DNA from: Centroberyx gerrardi | Taxonomy: Eukaryota; Chordata; Actinopteri; Beryciformes; Berycidae | Length of the DNA: 64,000 nt | Assembly (NCBI RefSeq): GCF_048128805.1 | Contig: NC_136000.1 | Span: 15,284,854 to 15,348,853, forward strand | Direction: 5' to 3' | The notes under the pieces: generated by a model | The model's database searches: none | Told to the model about the DNA's origin: nothing | What the model saw: only the letters and a program-made list of their open reading frames with translations | Program-made: the position numbers and the translations under genes | Shown: piece by piece, positions 41,836 through 54,447 of the stretch | Layout: every line of letters starts with the position of its first letter | Position numbering within the stretch: the stretch's first letter is position 1

Positions 41836-44048
41836 CCCACTCTGGAGAGAGGTGGAGGGCATTTGAGAGTGTTTACATTCTCAACCTGTGTTGTTACGTA
41901 GACTTTATAGATATTGGTAATAGTGAGGTAAATTTTTACCGGGATACTCAGTTCATCTGTATGGTTTACCAGAAGGGCAGCTTGACACAACTTGTATCTT
42001 CTCAGTGTGAGATTCAGCAGAGGCAGGTTTCCCACCTGAATGAATTGCTGAGTTTGTGTTGCATCCTCCTTGACCACTGCTCCCCTCCCTGGCTCCTGTG
42101 GGCTTTCCTGAAATGCCTCTCATACAGTAGACATTAACTGGCCTCTATAATTAATGAGAGTAGCTAACAGTAGAGTGGCGGCAGAGCTTTATGGAAAGCC
42201 CCCAGGAGTGCCCTTCAGGACATCCCATTACCCCGCTCCTCGGGTGGGAGCAGGCGCAGACAGTTGCTGCTGGCCTGTTGCTGCTGTAGGCCTAATTGTG
42301 ATGCCAATCATGGATGATCAGTGCTGTGGTCTGTGGGAGATACATTGAAAATGTGCTTCAGTAGAGATTATTCTAGATTATCTGCACAAGTAACTACTGG
42401 CAGTAAGCTTAATGACTCCATTAGGATGTTTACTTGTATTTACTGCATCAACTGTGTAGTTTTTGACTTCTCAATCAGCAGCCTCCATTAACTTGATACT
42501 TTGTTGTCCTAAAGAAAGTTTTGCCAATTTTCATAGTGCATGATCTGTACGTAGGGAGATATCCAGTTGGAGGCAGCAGTCATTAAGAGGAAATGACAGT
42601 ATAGTGGGTTTGACAGTCAGCATTCAGCCCTGAGGGACGTAATGGAATTGTAAGATGATGTGGTATTTCCGCTGTTATTTTACATTAATTACATCATTCC
42701 CTCGGCTAGGCTGTTTCTTAAAGTTGCAAGTGGCTGAATAATGGATGAGCAAAGGTATGAATTATGTATGTGCTACTGAATACTGAGGAGGTTGGATATT
42801 TGGGAATTACTATACTTTACTATGAAATTGACAATGCATTAACAATTACATAACTGAAACTAAATGTGCTTCTCTTTGAGCATAGCCAAGGTTGATGATT
42901 GCTAATTTGGCAGGAATCAACGTATTGCCTGTCTCTAATGTTTTATAAAGTTTAACTGAGTCTTGAACTTTCAGTTCTCTGAATTGTAGTGTGGGCAAAA
43001 TATGAGTTGTTTGAGCCTTTGCCAAGGCTGTGCCCTTCTGCGAACTGTGCAGTAATTACCAACCAACTGTCAGGCCTTGTTTGGACTCTGACAGTTGGCC
43101 AGACTTTGCAGTCAATACCTCATTGCCCACTTCATTCACTCCAGACGTCACCTTGATTTGATTTATCACTAAGACTCTTGTCAGGGTCTAGCAAAGGGGG
43201 TACATAAGACAAGGACGATGGAGTCCCCGCACGTGTTTATGGCTTATTCCGCTTATTGCACACTGATATAAGTTGTTCGAAAGAATGTGTCTTGCATTTT
43301 TATGTCTAAAACACTCCAGCTCAAACGAGAATGCCTTTCACCTGTCATTGAATTAGCATCTCTCTGTGTTCTCTGTCATGGCACGATTGTTGCTATCAAA
43401 TAACACAAATCCCTTCTATGTTTGTCTCTATGCGTCAGTGGAGACTGCAAGTCTTTGTTGATGCTTCATTCAGGTTTTCTGCTGTGGAGGGTGATACAGA
43501 CTAGAGCATTACCAGAATGCTGATCGCTCTGTGATACACTGCCTGTTTACACCTGTGTTGCAGGAGACAATTTGTGTTGGAAGAAGAATCTGTTCCCTCT
43601 CTGTCACGGCTGGACAGCTATTCAGAGTTATCAGTAATACACACTGGTGCAACAAGCATTATAACATTTAGTTTGCTCACAGTCTCTGCTATTTGGATAT
43701 TCTAGCTTGGTATTTGAAGAAAATAAAGACCCCATCCTAATCTGCTAGTTATTCTATATTCAGAATAGCTCAGTGTCCCCAGAGTACATGCTTTTCCTCT
43801 TGACTATATGAGCTTTTCAACACCTGCATGTCTCTTCGGCCCCACTCATGCAGGCACAGAGGATTTTTTGGTAGTAATTTACACACTGAACATTGTATTT
43901 ATCCCTCAGGACAGTGGTTGGCAGATTGCACTGCTCTGCTTTTCCTTTTTGTGTAGTTGTGGCAGATAATGGTGGTTTTTCTTTTTCATACTGACTGACA
44001 GTAATAATCACTATTCATTTCATAACATATATAAAGAAACCAGATATC
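41836..44048. other. frmd5: intron segment without genes
   Basis: No coding sequence, repeat with clear ends or RNA gene recognised. Confidence 0.5.
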
Positions 44049-44056
44049 ATGTCTTT

Positions 44057-44434
44057 TAGGGATGCGACGATATATAGAAATTCAATATATCACAATACAA
44101 AAATGTGACAATACGTGTCGTGGGGCAGAAAAATGAATTGTGATATTAGGTACATTTTATTCTGCTGTAGTAATCACAAATGAGACGGCTTGTCCATCAC
44201 AATTTCACAAACTCTCCATTCAAATTATATTATTGGCACTTTGTAATGACATTTTTAAATAGTTCTTTACATTCTAGCAAGCCAGTGCCATTGCTAGAAA
44301 GATTTGTGGCTCAGAAATAAACATAATTCTGCACAGTCACACATTTATTACATTGTATGGTGGTTGTATCAAATCATGAACCCCATATCGGGTATCGAAT
44401 CGTATCGTGAGATAAGTGTATTGTCCCATCCCTT
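44057..44434. mobile_element. 378-bp hAT-type MITE with 8-bp target duplication
   Basis: Left end TAGGGATGCGACGATA and right end (other strand) AAGGGATGGGACAATA, flanked by ATGTCTTT at 44049-44056 and 44435-44442. Too short to encode a transposase. Confidence 0.85.
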
Positions 44435-44442
44435 ATGTCTTT

Positions 44443-46540
44443 TCAAAAGACCCTTTACTGTGTGAAACATAAATATCCAAGGACAAATTGGTCAACAAGA
44501 CAAGGCAAGATAGGTACAGCATGAAATTGTCACTCATACTGTGTTGAGTCAATATAATATGTAATATTACATTGCTGTAGCGCACCAACCCACTGGTTTT
44601 ATAAAAAAAAAAACCAAAAAAAACAGTAGATGCTCAGCTGGTGAATCATGAATATGTGAATGTTGCTGGCCCGTCACGATCGGGAAGATCACAGATGGAA
44701 GGGATTGAAGGCCAATTCTAAACTGCTTTGTAAATCTTGTCAGTATGGCTATGCCGCGTGTGCGTGTTCAAGGTCATTTGTCAGGGTTACCGGCTGATGA
44801 GTCAGTCTGTTAGGAGGCAGTGAGAGGAAGAGAGAGAGGGGGCATGGTCGACTGCCAAAGGAACGATATAATATTCTTTAGGCGCTGTCACAAATCTGTC
44901 AGTATGTCAGGCTGAAATTTGAGTGACATTCAAAGCTGGCATACAGTATACTGCTATTGCCTTGGAAATAGAAGACAGCCTGACTGATCACGCCGTATAA
45001 TAATCTCAGATGTACAAGGTAGAAGTTCTTCTCTGAGCATGAACAGCTATGGAGATGCCGGTTGATTACATCTGTGCAGGTCTAATCCAGGTTTTCATGG
45101 CTGTGCTGTGATGCAATCCCCATCTCCACTTGCCTCTGCCACAGTCCGTTATGTTTAGATCACAACCCACTCTGCAGGTTTATTTCACTGTGACCCTGTT
45201 CTGACATCCTGTAGTGGATTATTTCTCTCAATCAAGATGTTTTATGTAACTGCTAGCCTGAGAGGATTATGGGAAAACATTCCGCATTTAGAATTTAGTC
45301 CAATGAACCATGAAGATGCGGCTCTACTTTCTGTCATATGTTGTATGTTAAGAATCCTCCTGATGTGAAACGATTTTGTATAATGTTTCTAAGGCGTTAA
45401 TGTACATGTGCTCTTCAAATATTTAAAAATGTCATGTTGAAATGCGTGTTCTATGTCTCTTGATATTCTGGATCAAATTACATGTACATGAACCACGTAC
45501 ATGGTTGACATTGAAATTAGCATACAGTAGGCTGAGCTTAAGTCCATCTCTCCCCCTCGTCTCTGGCATTCCTGAGTGGCAGCCAAGGAAAAAATGACAT
45601 TTCCATGTCCTTGGACTTCTGGGATGCTATAGCACCTCATCTCCATGGCAACTGCTCATCTCGTCATTGCTCCCCAGGTGTGCTGTGTAATGTGTGCCCA
45701 AACTCTCTCTCTGCTCCCAGCTATGTGTCTCACCTCATATCCCTCTTCCTCACTCACCTCAGATATCACTCATTACACTATTATCATGACACAGAGCAAG
45801 GCCGTGTGTTACGCTCATGATTGAATGATTATCCCTCTTCTATGATATGCTTTTACTTTTGTTTTCTCACATCACCCTACATCTTTCAAGTCAACATGCA
45901 GGCTGGTAGATATCAGAGCGATGCAGTCCAGTTCTCCAGGGAAGGTTTACCAGGCCGTCCCCCCTGATGTTCTCATTTCAGCTCCCCAAAACAAACGTCT
46001 GCTTCCCTTCTTGTATTTACAACTCAGAGTGCCAGTAAAGACCGAAGAACAACAGCGAGTGGCGTGCACATCACAGTGAGCAACACAGTCTGCAGATGAA
46101 AATCCGCTTGTTCTGGTACAGTAATTAGTGCCTGAAGGGTGCAGCATTAGCACATTCTGCTAATCCAGCGCTAGTGCTCCAGTGGGCTCAGGGACGGGAG
46201 AGTAGGATCGAGTCCCAGTGGAGCAGCTGGGTGACGTGATCGTGAGGCAGGCTGAAAAGGAGCCCTGATCGTTTAAAAAGGCTGATTGCATGGTGGTAAT
46301 GAGATCAGCGTTTTGGGCTCAAGGCTGGTGGTTTGCTGGAGATCCAGTTCTCTCCGGGCTTCTAGTGAAGCTCGGAGGACTCCTGTCTTTAAAGAGACTT
46401 TCTAGTGAGATCAACTCGAGGTTGTCTTTCTCTTCAGGGAAGTTAAAAAACATTCTTGCTGTTGGCTTGTGTCAGTATGAGATGACATTGCCTTTTGGTT
46501 AGTCAAGAACAAAGAACAAAATCCTTGCAATCTCTAGACG
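44443..46540. other. frmd5: intron segment without genes
   Basis: Nothing recognised apart from an A-rich tract near 44,608-44,625. Confidence 0.5.
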
Positions 46541-48255
46541 AAAACATGCATGTTGTTAAGAGAAAAATGTAGAAAAGCTGAACGCAATTGGAAGGCTGAT
46601 GAACTGCAAGTGTCCTATAATATTATGAAGGACTTAATTCAGAAAGTGGTTAAAAATGGAAGACCCCTCACTGACCCCTCGTCTAGTTACTGTGTTGAAG
46701 CTTCCACTGAAGAGTGTGATCTGAAAAGGAGAGGATACAAGACTCCAGCTCTCACCCTCTGATAGGAACTTTACTGTCACTGTTGATAATTCAGTTGTGA
46801 TGAGCTGTTGTGAAGGCATTTCTCCCCAGGTCCCGGAGCAGATCATGTCTCAAGTCCTTCACCAGTCCCTTATATGTTGTTTCTTAAAGAGGTATGAATC
46901 AGTCAGTGCAAGCATTTTGTCTGTTATCAATAGCTCTCTGGTCACTGGCATTTTTCGTTGTAGTTTTAAACGTCCAGTGCTTCAGCCCCTCCTTAAGAAA
47001 CCAAGACTTGACCTCCTGTCTGCAGGATGAAGTCCAAACTGCCCTTTTTACCCAAGGCTTTGGAAAAAGCTGTTTCAACCCAGCCGACATCTTTTAGGAC
47101 TCAAAATAATATCTTTGAGAAATTCCAGTCTGGTTTCACAGCACTTCATACAATACAGACTGCTCTCCTCAGAGTGACCAATAACCTTCTTTTAGTGGCA
47201 GATGATGGGCAATGTTCCATTTTAAATCTTTTAGATGTCAGTGCAGCCTTTGATACCGTACTCCATGTCATTTTATTAGATCGGTCCCAGGGATATCGCT
47301 CTTCAGTGGTTCAGCTCTTACCTTTCCAAAAGAACATTTTCAGTCCCCATAGGAAACTCATCCTCATCCTCAGCAGGCATTACTGGTGAGGTCCTGCAGG
47401 GTTCAATTCTGGGCCCACATCTTATTCCCCCTTGACATGCTTTCACTTGGATATATTATCTGCAAGCAAAACATACATTTTCACTGTTATGCTGACAACA
47501 CAGTTATATCTGCCCATAAATCCTAATCCAGTTAACACTCTAGCCACTCCTATAAACTTCCTCGCAGATATAAAGTAGACATTGCAGAATTTTCTACAGC
47601 TCTCCAAGTTAGAAATAGTTGGTAACATTTTCAGCTACCAAACTCCATTTAATTACCATGAATTAGGTACTCTGCCAACGTTAAGCCAGTTGTGCAATCT
47701 TGTTTCTTTCACCTGAGGAATATTCCCAAAAATATAGAGCTTTTATCCTTCAGTAATCTGGAAAAAGTCCTCCATGCTTTAATCTCTTCTCGCTTTGACT
47801 GCTGCAACTTTCTGTATTCCTGCCTCAATCAAAAGTCTTTCTCTCATCTCCAACTTGTACAATATGAAACAGTTTGGATTCTTACTGGAACAAAAAGAAA
47901 GGATCACATCACACCAATTTTAGGCTACCTCTGGCCTCAGAAAAATAATATGATTTTACTGGTCACTCTCTCAAGGCATGGACGAGTCTGGAACAAAGAT
48001 ATGAATGCCTGAGGAGCTTAGGCTGGCTAAATCAGTATTATCTTTTAAATGACTTCTTTCTTCTGCTTTTATGTAATGAGCTTTTATTATCTGTCTTGTA
48101 CCTCTCTTCTGTGGTTTGCCTTTATATTTCTTACCGTGCTTTCATCGCTTTTGCTGTCTTTTTTCTTTTTTTTTTCTCCTTTGTAAAACATTTTGTAACT
48201 GTGTTTTGAAAAGCGCCATATAAATACAGACTATTATCATTGTTATTATTATACA
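46540..48255 (+). mobile_element. decayed L2/CR1-like LINE, 5'-truncated, with 3' end
   Basis: Frame fragments follow the order of a LINE reverse transcriptase. LREKCRKAERNWKADELQVS opens the series. RPVLQPLLKKPRLD is followed by KALEKAVSTQ and FEKFQSGFTALHTIQTALLR. VTNNLLLVADDGQCSILNLL then DVSAAFDTVLHVILL follow, with later pieces up to about 48,010. The 3' end GCGCCATATAAATACA followed by short TTATTATTAT units at about 48,215-48,252 is typical of fish L2-like elements. Several frameshifts, inactive. Confidence 0.85.
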
Positions 48256-48424
48256 GTCACCTTCAACAATAACAATGGGTGTTTGAACAGGCATCCTACA
48301 AGAGAGCAAGAGAGCCCTCTTTAGTCGACTTTGGTTCCAGCCTGGGGGAAGGTTAGGAATTAAATGATCTTCATTTAAATCACTGTCGCTGGACCAGCCA
48401 GCCACACTCCTCCTCCTTACAGAT

Positions 48425-48470
48425 GGTGTGTGTGTGTGTGTGTGTGTGTGCGTGTGTGTGTGTGTGTGTA
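48425..48470. repeat. (TG)n microsatellite
   Basis: TG run with a single CG interruption. Confidence 0.95.
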
Positions 48471-51070
48471 TTTCCATGCAAGTGAATGCTTTGTTCTGAT
48501 GAACCAACCCTCACTGCATTTCCATTGAACCAAACACATCCACACATCCATATGGACTGTGTCCCTCTGGCCCTTTCTGGTTCCAGCATAGGCACACATG
48601 CAAGCGTGTATTGCTGTGTTTGACTAAAAATGAATCTGCATTCACTCATGTTGATATCTCAAAAGACTGTTGTTATTTGATTTTCATTCACCCCAGAGCA
48701 GGGATTAAGATTTGATTAGAAGTATTTATCAATTATGGGAAGGTAAATGGAAGCAAGAGCCTCGTTTGGCAGGATTAAAACTGTCTTCTCTCTGTGGGAT
48801 GGAAACGACTTGGCTCCTAGGCCCCTTTTCACTCTTGAAAGTCTAAATCAATCAACCCGAGCCCCTTATTCTTCCATTACAGTGAGGGCAACACAAGGGG
48901 TAAACGTTTCTAACTGAAAGAAAGGGCGATGATGGAAGATATTGAAGATATTGAAAGACAGTAAGGACTGTTTGCAGCCTGTCCTGTGACTCTCCTGTGA
49001 ACTCTAACGTCCAATCATAGACAGTGAGAGGATGCACAGCTGGCCAGGTGGCCCTGTCCATAACCTCATTGCATGAACTGGAATCTGTTGTCGGTGCAAA
49101 ACCTAAGGTTAAAAATGTTGGTGTCAGCACGCATGACTGGACGCAGCAGTGAAAGGTATAAAAATGAAAAATTTACGAATTGAGTGAGTTAATGTGGTGA
49201 AGGCTGTCTGATCCCCATGCACCTCCTCTCCATTTCTTAAACATAGTTTCTCTCTTTCTCAGCGAGGACTTGGATAACCCAGGCAACAGTAACACAGTTT
49301 ATAGATGAGGGATGTGATGAGTTGCTACAATACCTCTTGCCTATAAAATCCGTCAAAGATGTTGGTTTTGCATTAAAAAAGGGTGATGAGTTTAACTTGC
49401 GCTATGTGTGGGCAAAATGTTCCTATCTGATCATAGTTGTTGAGCCTGTAGAAGACAGATGTTTCTCAAGTATTCATTGATTCATGAGATGCATGTTGAT
49501 CTTGCTGTCTTTTCATCCTTGACCTCCATCAAATGCATCCGCAAAATGATTTCTAGCATTTCCATCCCTATAATTGTCCTCATGAAAATGTATGGTTCAT
49601 TTACTCCAATGAATCCCTTTTTCCTGTCCTTATCCCTGTCATTTTGATGATGTAGAATCTAAATCACCCAGGACCCATATTTTGTGGTATGCTGGGAAAT
49701 CTATCAGCCTGCTTTCCAGTTGCAGCTTCCCTTTGCTGACTGGGGATGTTCTGCGCACCATCCTATGGGCTGTGAGATTTTCATCTGACAACGCCTCATC
49801 CATCTCAAGCAGAGTGGCAATACAGTGAGCGAAGAAGGTGATGATAGTGTTGAGACACACATGTTCCTTCTGGGACCCTCCCTCTCTGTGTGCTTTTGTC
49901 TGAAGTGATGGATGTTCTCCACCAAACCCACCATCATGAAGCATCGTCCTCAGCTTAGTACCCTGGCTAGTCATACTGTGTGGAGGATAACTATTTATCC
50001 AGCTTTTTTTGATTTATTTCCTGAGCAGATGTAACCAGCCCAACATTCACAGTTACTGTGTATAGATAGAATGATTAGTTTCCTTAGCTGACGTCCCAGT
50101 TCCCATATTTCATTCTCATTCCCAAGTTCCCATTTTCTGTTTATGGCACCTGCTAATTGGTTTCCTGACCATTTTCCATTGGGATTTGCATAAACGTGTT
50201 TATGCATGTAAGAGCACAACAAAAGCATCAAGAATTGACACTGGGACTGACTAAGCACATTATACTCATTTAACCATGGAAATACATTGTGTACATTGTG
50301 TGCATTTGAGGCAGTGATTGAGCAACGATACCACATTGACAGGAATATTTGAAGCCTTTTATTCTAAATCTCAGACTTTGCACTGGCTGTCTTTAGTGAG
50401 GCTCACCAGGGAGGCTGCACACTGCTTGCAGCACTGAATGACATCATAGCTCCCAGTGCATCCCAGAGCTGCATGACTGAGTGGAGGTTTGAAAGACGGG
50501 GGAAAAGGCCTGCAGCAAAAAGTACAGCCTCCCACGCCACTCCAGTCCCGTTAGACCAGACCACATGCCACCCTGTGCAGCCAAGCCATGCCATTCTAGC
50601 TCTTCTCCCCCCCCGCCCCCCCCGGGCAAACAAAGACCCCTTTCAGGCCAGTCCCTACTGTGATCATGCAGAGCAGAAGCAATCTGTTCCTCTTGGCTGC
50701 TCACTGTGAAGTGACCCAGCCTTTTCCTTGCTACAACGTTGCTGTTTTGTGCAACGCTCGACCAGCCAGGCTGATTCTGCTCTTTGATTTTCCTGCTCGG
50801 CCCATCTCACAAAAGGGCATGGAGGCTGAGATGAACCATCCGCTGAACTCGCTGTGGCAATGCATCAGCATATTCAAGGTGTGCTTGGATTTGAGAGGCA
50901 AAGGTACATGCTCTGTGGCCTTGAAAACAACTAATAATTTGTTGAAATAATCACATTTCATAACCATAAACGTCTGATAAGTCTTAATAGATAAGGTTTT
51001 ATCCTTACAATAGCTAAAAGTTAAAGAACTCTGTGATGGTATTTCGTGCCTATCCTCAACACACACAGGT

Positions 51071-51116
<46 letters not shown>

Positions 51117-53040
51117 TTGATAGCTTAGGATGCTCCAGGGCCAGGATGCCATTTGTCTGACTGATGAGGTCCGAGCAGAGCTGTCTGGACCAGCATGCAC
51201 CTGCACTCCCATCAGCCCTCCAGGGTGATGTCACATCCACAGTGTGTCAGTCAGCTGGCTCCCTTCCCTGTCTACCTGCAGCACCGATCCACTGGCCCCA
51301 TTCAGTCACTCTCTGCAGTAGCTAAGGTGCTCAAGACGCCTTGCCCTACAAATAAAAACCTTTCCTACTGAGTCCCCAAGACGTTTTAACATTGTCAGGA
51401 AACCACTGGCTCACAAAAGAACTGACAATAGACTGAACATTTCAGCTTCTTTTTACAAAGGTTTTTTTTTTTATCAGTTTTCTTCAGACTGACAGAGACA
51501 GTGAGCATTAATTAATACTCAAAGAGGCAAAGTGAAATCATGATAATTTATATGTTAAAATAATGCCTGTTGTGGGAAATGTCATTGGCAGTCTACAAAA
51601 CAGTTTGACAGAAAGGCAATACCGTTAAAATCTCTCACTCTCTCTTTATAGTTAAGTCATTGGATACTCATCTATTGTGAAAAATAATCAATAGCTGAGT
51701 AAGATGCATGTGTCGGGGTATTGACTTGTTGGTTTTCAACATCCACCTCTCTCTCTCTCTCCCTGTTCATCAGCAAAGAATCATAGCTTTCAGACCAAAG
51801 CTAGAGGAAAACCTGACTTAGCCCAATGCTAATTTCTTTTGTGCGCCCCTGCTGAGTATTGATAGAGCCATCACAGCATTTTAACGGTTTAAAGAAGGAC
51901 TGATCCAGCAATAAATTAGTGATGGATGTTTTGCATTTTGCATGAAAGGAGTTTTCATGCTCATTCCACTATCTCAGCTCCTTATCCCCATTATGTAATT
52001 TGTGGATCTGGAAAAACTTGCTTGTCTTGTGCAGGATGAGGATGAAAAAGACACCAAATTCTCAATTAAATTATATCAATTTTTAGTGTCTTTCCTGGCC
52101 AATGACTGCAGTCTTTTTTTTAGAGCAGTAGTTTCTTAGCGCTACCATCATGATCGGAGTAGGGTGTTAAAAAGGGCAATACAAGGAGCTCTCTATTTTT
52201 GGTCACGCTGACAGCCTACTTTTTCCACTGTGGTCTTACAGTACTGTGGTGGAGAATCTCATTATATCCAGTGAAGTGGAGGACTCTTCCAGACACTCCT
52301 TTTGAAATGGGAAGATGCAGCCATCTTAATTAGAAATGTAAGATTTGGCAAGCTCAGAGAAGAATGGGAGTGGAGAAGAATTACATAGTTGGTCTGCACA
52401 GATGCTGCTGTCATTGCTGGGTATGACTGTCCCAAGCTGTACTGTACTTTTCATCCCATAATATAGTGAAAGACAGACATACAGTATGTTGTTATCACTC
52501 CATGTCTTGTACGCACTAGTGAATAATTTCTGTTGTATTGTCCTACGTATGTAAAGACTATTCTATGACGGCTATGGGCATTTTAAGGAGAAATATACAA
52601 CTAAAGTAGGCTTTAGCCTGTAGGCCTAAGAGTGTCAGTTTCCGTCATGCACACATTGAAATGATCTCCAACTAGGCCTTTGTTGGCTTATAGTATTTAG
52701 ACTATGCTATGACAGCAGTAACATAGTCTAGTGTAAAATATTAAAGTTGACATCATCAAAATAAACATTGATCCATATGAATGAAACAAAAACTCAGCAA
52801 ATCCACAAAGTCCAAATAGCCCAGCAAGATTTAGAAGACAGGGACAAGCATAGAAAACAGGCGGCCTAATTAGATTGAAATCCAAAATGACTGATCAACA
52901 ATTTAGAATTCTAATAACCCAATGCCTATAATCATAATCACCAGTGCAGGATTCCCCGCTGTGTCTTTCTTACATTGAGCATGGCTGGATAACAGTACTC
53001 TTCATCTCCCTGTTGTTGTTAATGAAACGGCACGTTGTTG
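48471..53040. other. frmd5: intron segment without genes
   Basis: Only a (CA)n run at 51,072-51,115 and a short C-rich tract near 50,609-50,624 stand out. Open frames here have no recognised similarity. Confidence 0.5.
51072..51115. repeat. (CA)n microsatellite
   Basis: 22 uninterrupted CA units. Confidence 0.97.
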
Positions 53041-53041
53041 T

Positions 53042-53380
53042 AACTTATGAATCCACATTAAGTGAGATCCAGGCGTCTGTAGTGATTGCAGCTTTGCTTG
53101 TTTGGTCTAAAGTAGCACAAATAGACATCATGCTTTCCACAGACATGTTCTCTAGATGAGAAGTCATTGGTTTACATGATGGGACAGAATACTCCAGTTC
53201 AATGTAGGCCATCAACTCCATACATCCTTTATCTTTGATGCTTATTGGTTGCATGTCCTTCACAATCATATTTGCAACGAGGGCAGATGTTCTCTCACTC
53301 CAGATTTTTTCACGTCTCTGTTTGGCCTGAGCAAAAGTGCTCAATGCTGGCCTGGCTTGGTCCGTCATCATCTTCACTTC
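53042..53380 (-). mobile_element. hAT (ZBED-like) transposase fragment
   Basis: The minus frame reads MIVKDMQPISIKDKGCMELM, AYIELEYSVPSCKPMTSHL and SKAAITTDAWISLNVDS. The pattern IVKDMQPxSxxxxKGFxxLxxxLxPxYxxPSR followed by xxLTTDxWTS is characteristic of hAT/ZBED transposases. Only this internal piece is present. Confidence 0.8.
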
Positions 53381-53781
53381 TCGAACTTGATACCTTTTTT
53401 AGATGTGTTAGTATTATAGTTGTCGAGCCATGATATTCTAACTTTGGTTTGCATGTGTTGCACTGCTCGAGTCATCATCTTTCAGTTTTGGCTCATGCAG
53501 GACGTTTACACGGCTTTGAGAGTGACATGCTGTGGTTACTGTTAGTTCCAATAGCTACGATTAGTGTGTCTGCTATGATTAGCTTAAGACGACAACAACA
53601 ACACATGAGACTGCAGGAAGTCAGATGTCTTCCAAAATATTATTGGTCACATTCATTGGCTTAGTCGTTAGCAACAAGTGATGGCGTCAGACGGCCTCCA
53701 AACTACTGTTGGCCAATCTGTATATACATACATGGCAGTAGAAAGAAAAAAAAAACAAAAGCCTGTTGAATAAATGCTTAA

Positions 53782-54447
53782 AGGGTAACTTCGGTATTTT
53801 TCAACCTGGACCCTATTTTCCCATCTTTTTGTGTTTAAGTGACAAAAGGGGACAACAATTTTTGAAATTGGTCCAGTATTGAGCGAGATCGCTTCAGCCG
53901 GCAGCCGCGAAACAGGCTGCAATTTAATCCGACGGGGCAAATCGCACCGTCAATGTACGTCCACTAAAAGTGCTTGTTTTTGCCACTGACAGGCTCAGAT
54001 TGTTATTATAGGTGTCTGACAACATCATGGAAAGGACCCTACAGAGAAATGAAACGTTTTTCTTTATGCTTGATCCGGTCTGTGTGTAACTAAGTCTCGC
54101 TCAAGTCTCACGAGAGTTGAGTTGTGGCAGGAAGTTATACACAGACCGGATCAAGCGAAAGGTAAAGAAAAACGTTTAATTTCTCTGTAGGGTCCTTTCC
54201 ATAATGTTGTCAGACACTTATAATAACAATCTGAGCCTGTCGGTGGCAAAAACAAGCACTTTTAGTGGACGCACATTGACGGTGCGATTTGCCCCGTCGG
54301 ATTACATTGCAGCTCGTTTCACGGCTGCCGGCTGAAGCGATCTCGCTCAATACTGGACCAATTTCAAAAAATGTTGTCCCCTTTTGTCACTTAGACACAA
54401 AAAGATGTGAAAATAGGGTCCAGGTTGAAAAATACCGAAGTTACCCT
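53782..54447. mobile_element. 666-bp near-perfect palindromic foldback element with TTAA target duplication
   Basis: The two halves are inverted copies: AGGGTAACTTCGGTATTTTT at the left and its reverse complement at the right, continuing inward about 300 bases per arm to GATCCGGTCTGTGTGTAACT and AGTTATACACAGACCGGATC around a short centre near 54,103. Flanks are TTAA at 53778-53781 and 54448-54451. A TTAA duplication points to the piggyBac or Kolobok type; the AGGG end fits Kolobok better. The near-identical frames MPRRIKLQPV and MPRRITLQLV in the two arms are consequences of the palindrome, not genes. Confidence 0.92.

Noticed and set aside
49639..49974. Minus frame of 111 codons
   Set aside because: No recognised domain, no splice context and not maintained beyond a single frame; probably chance.
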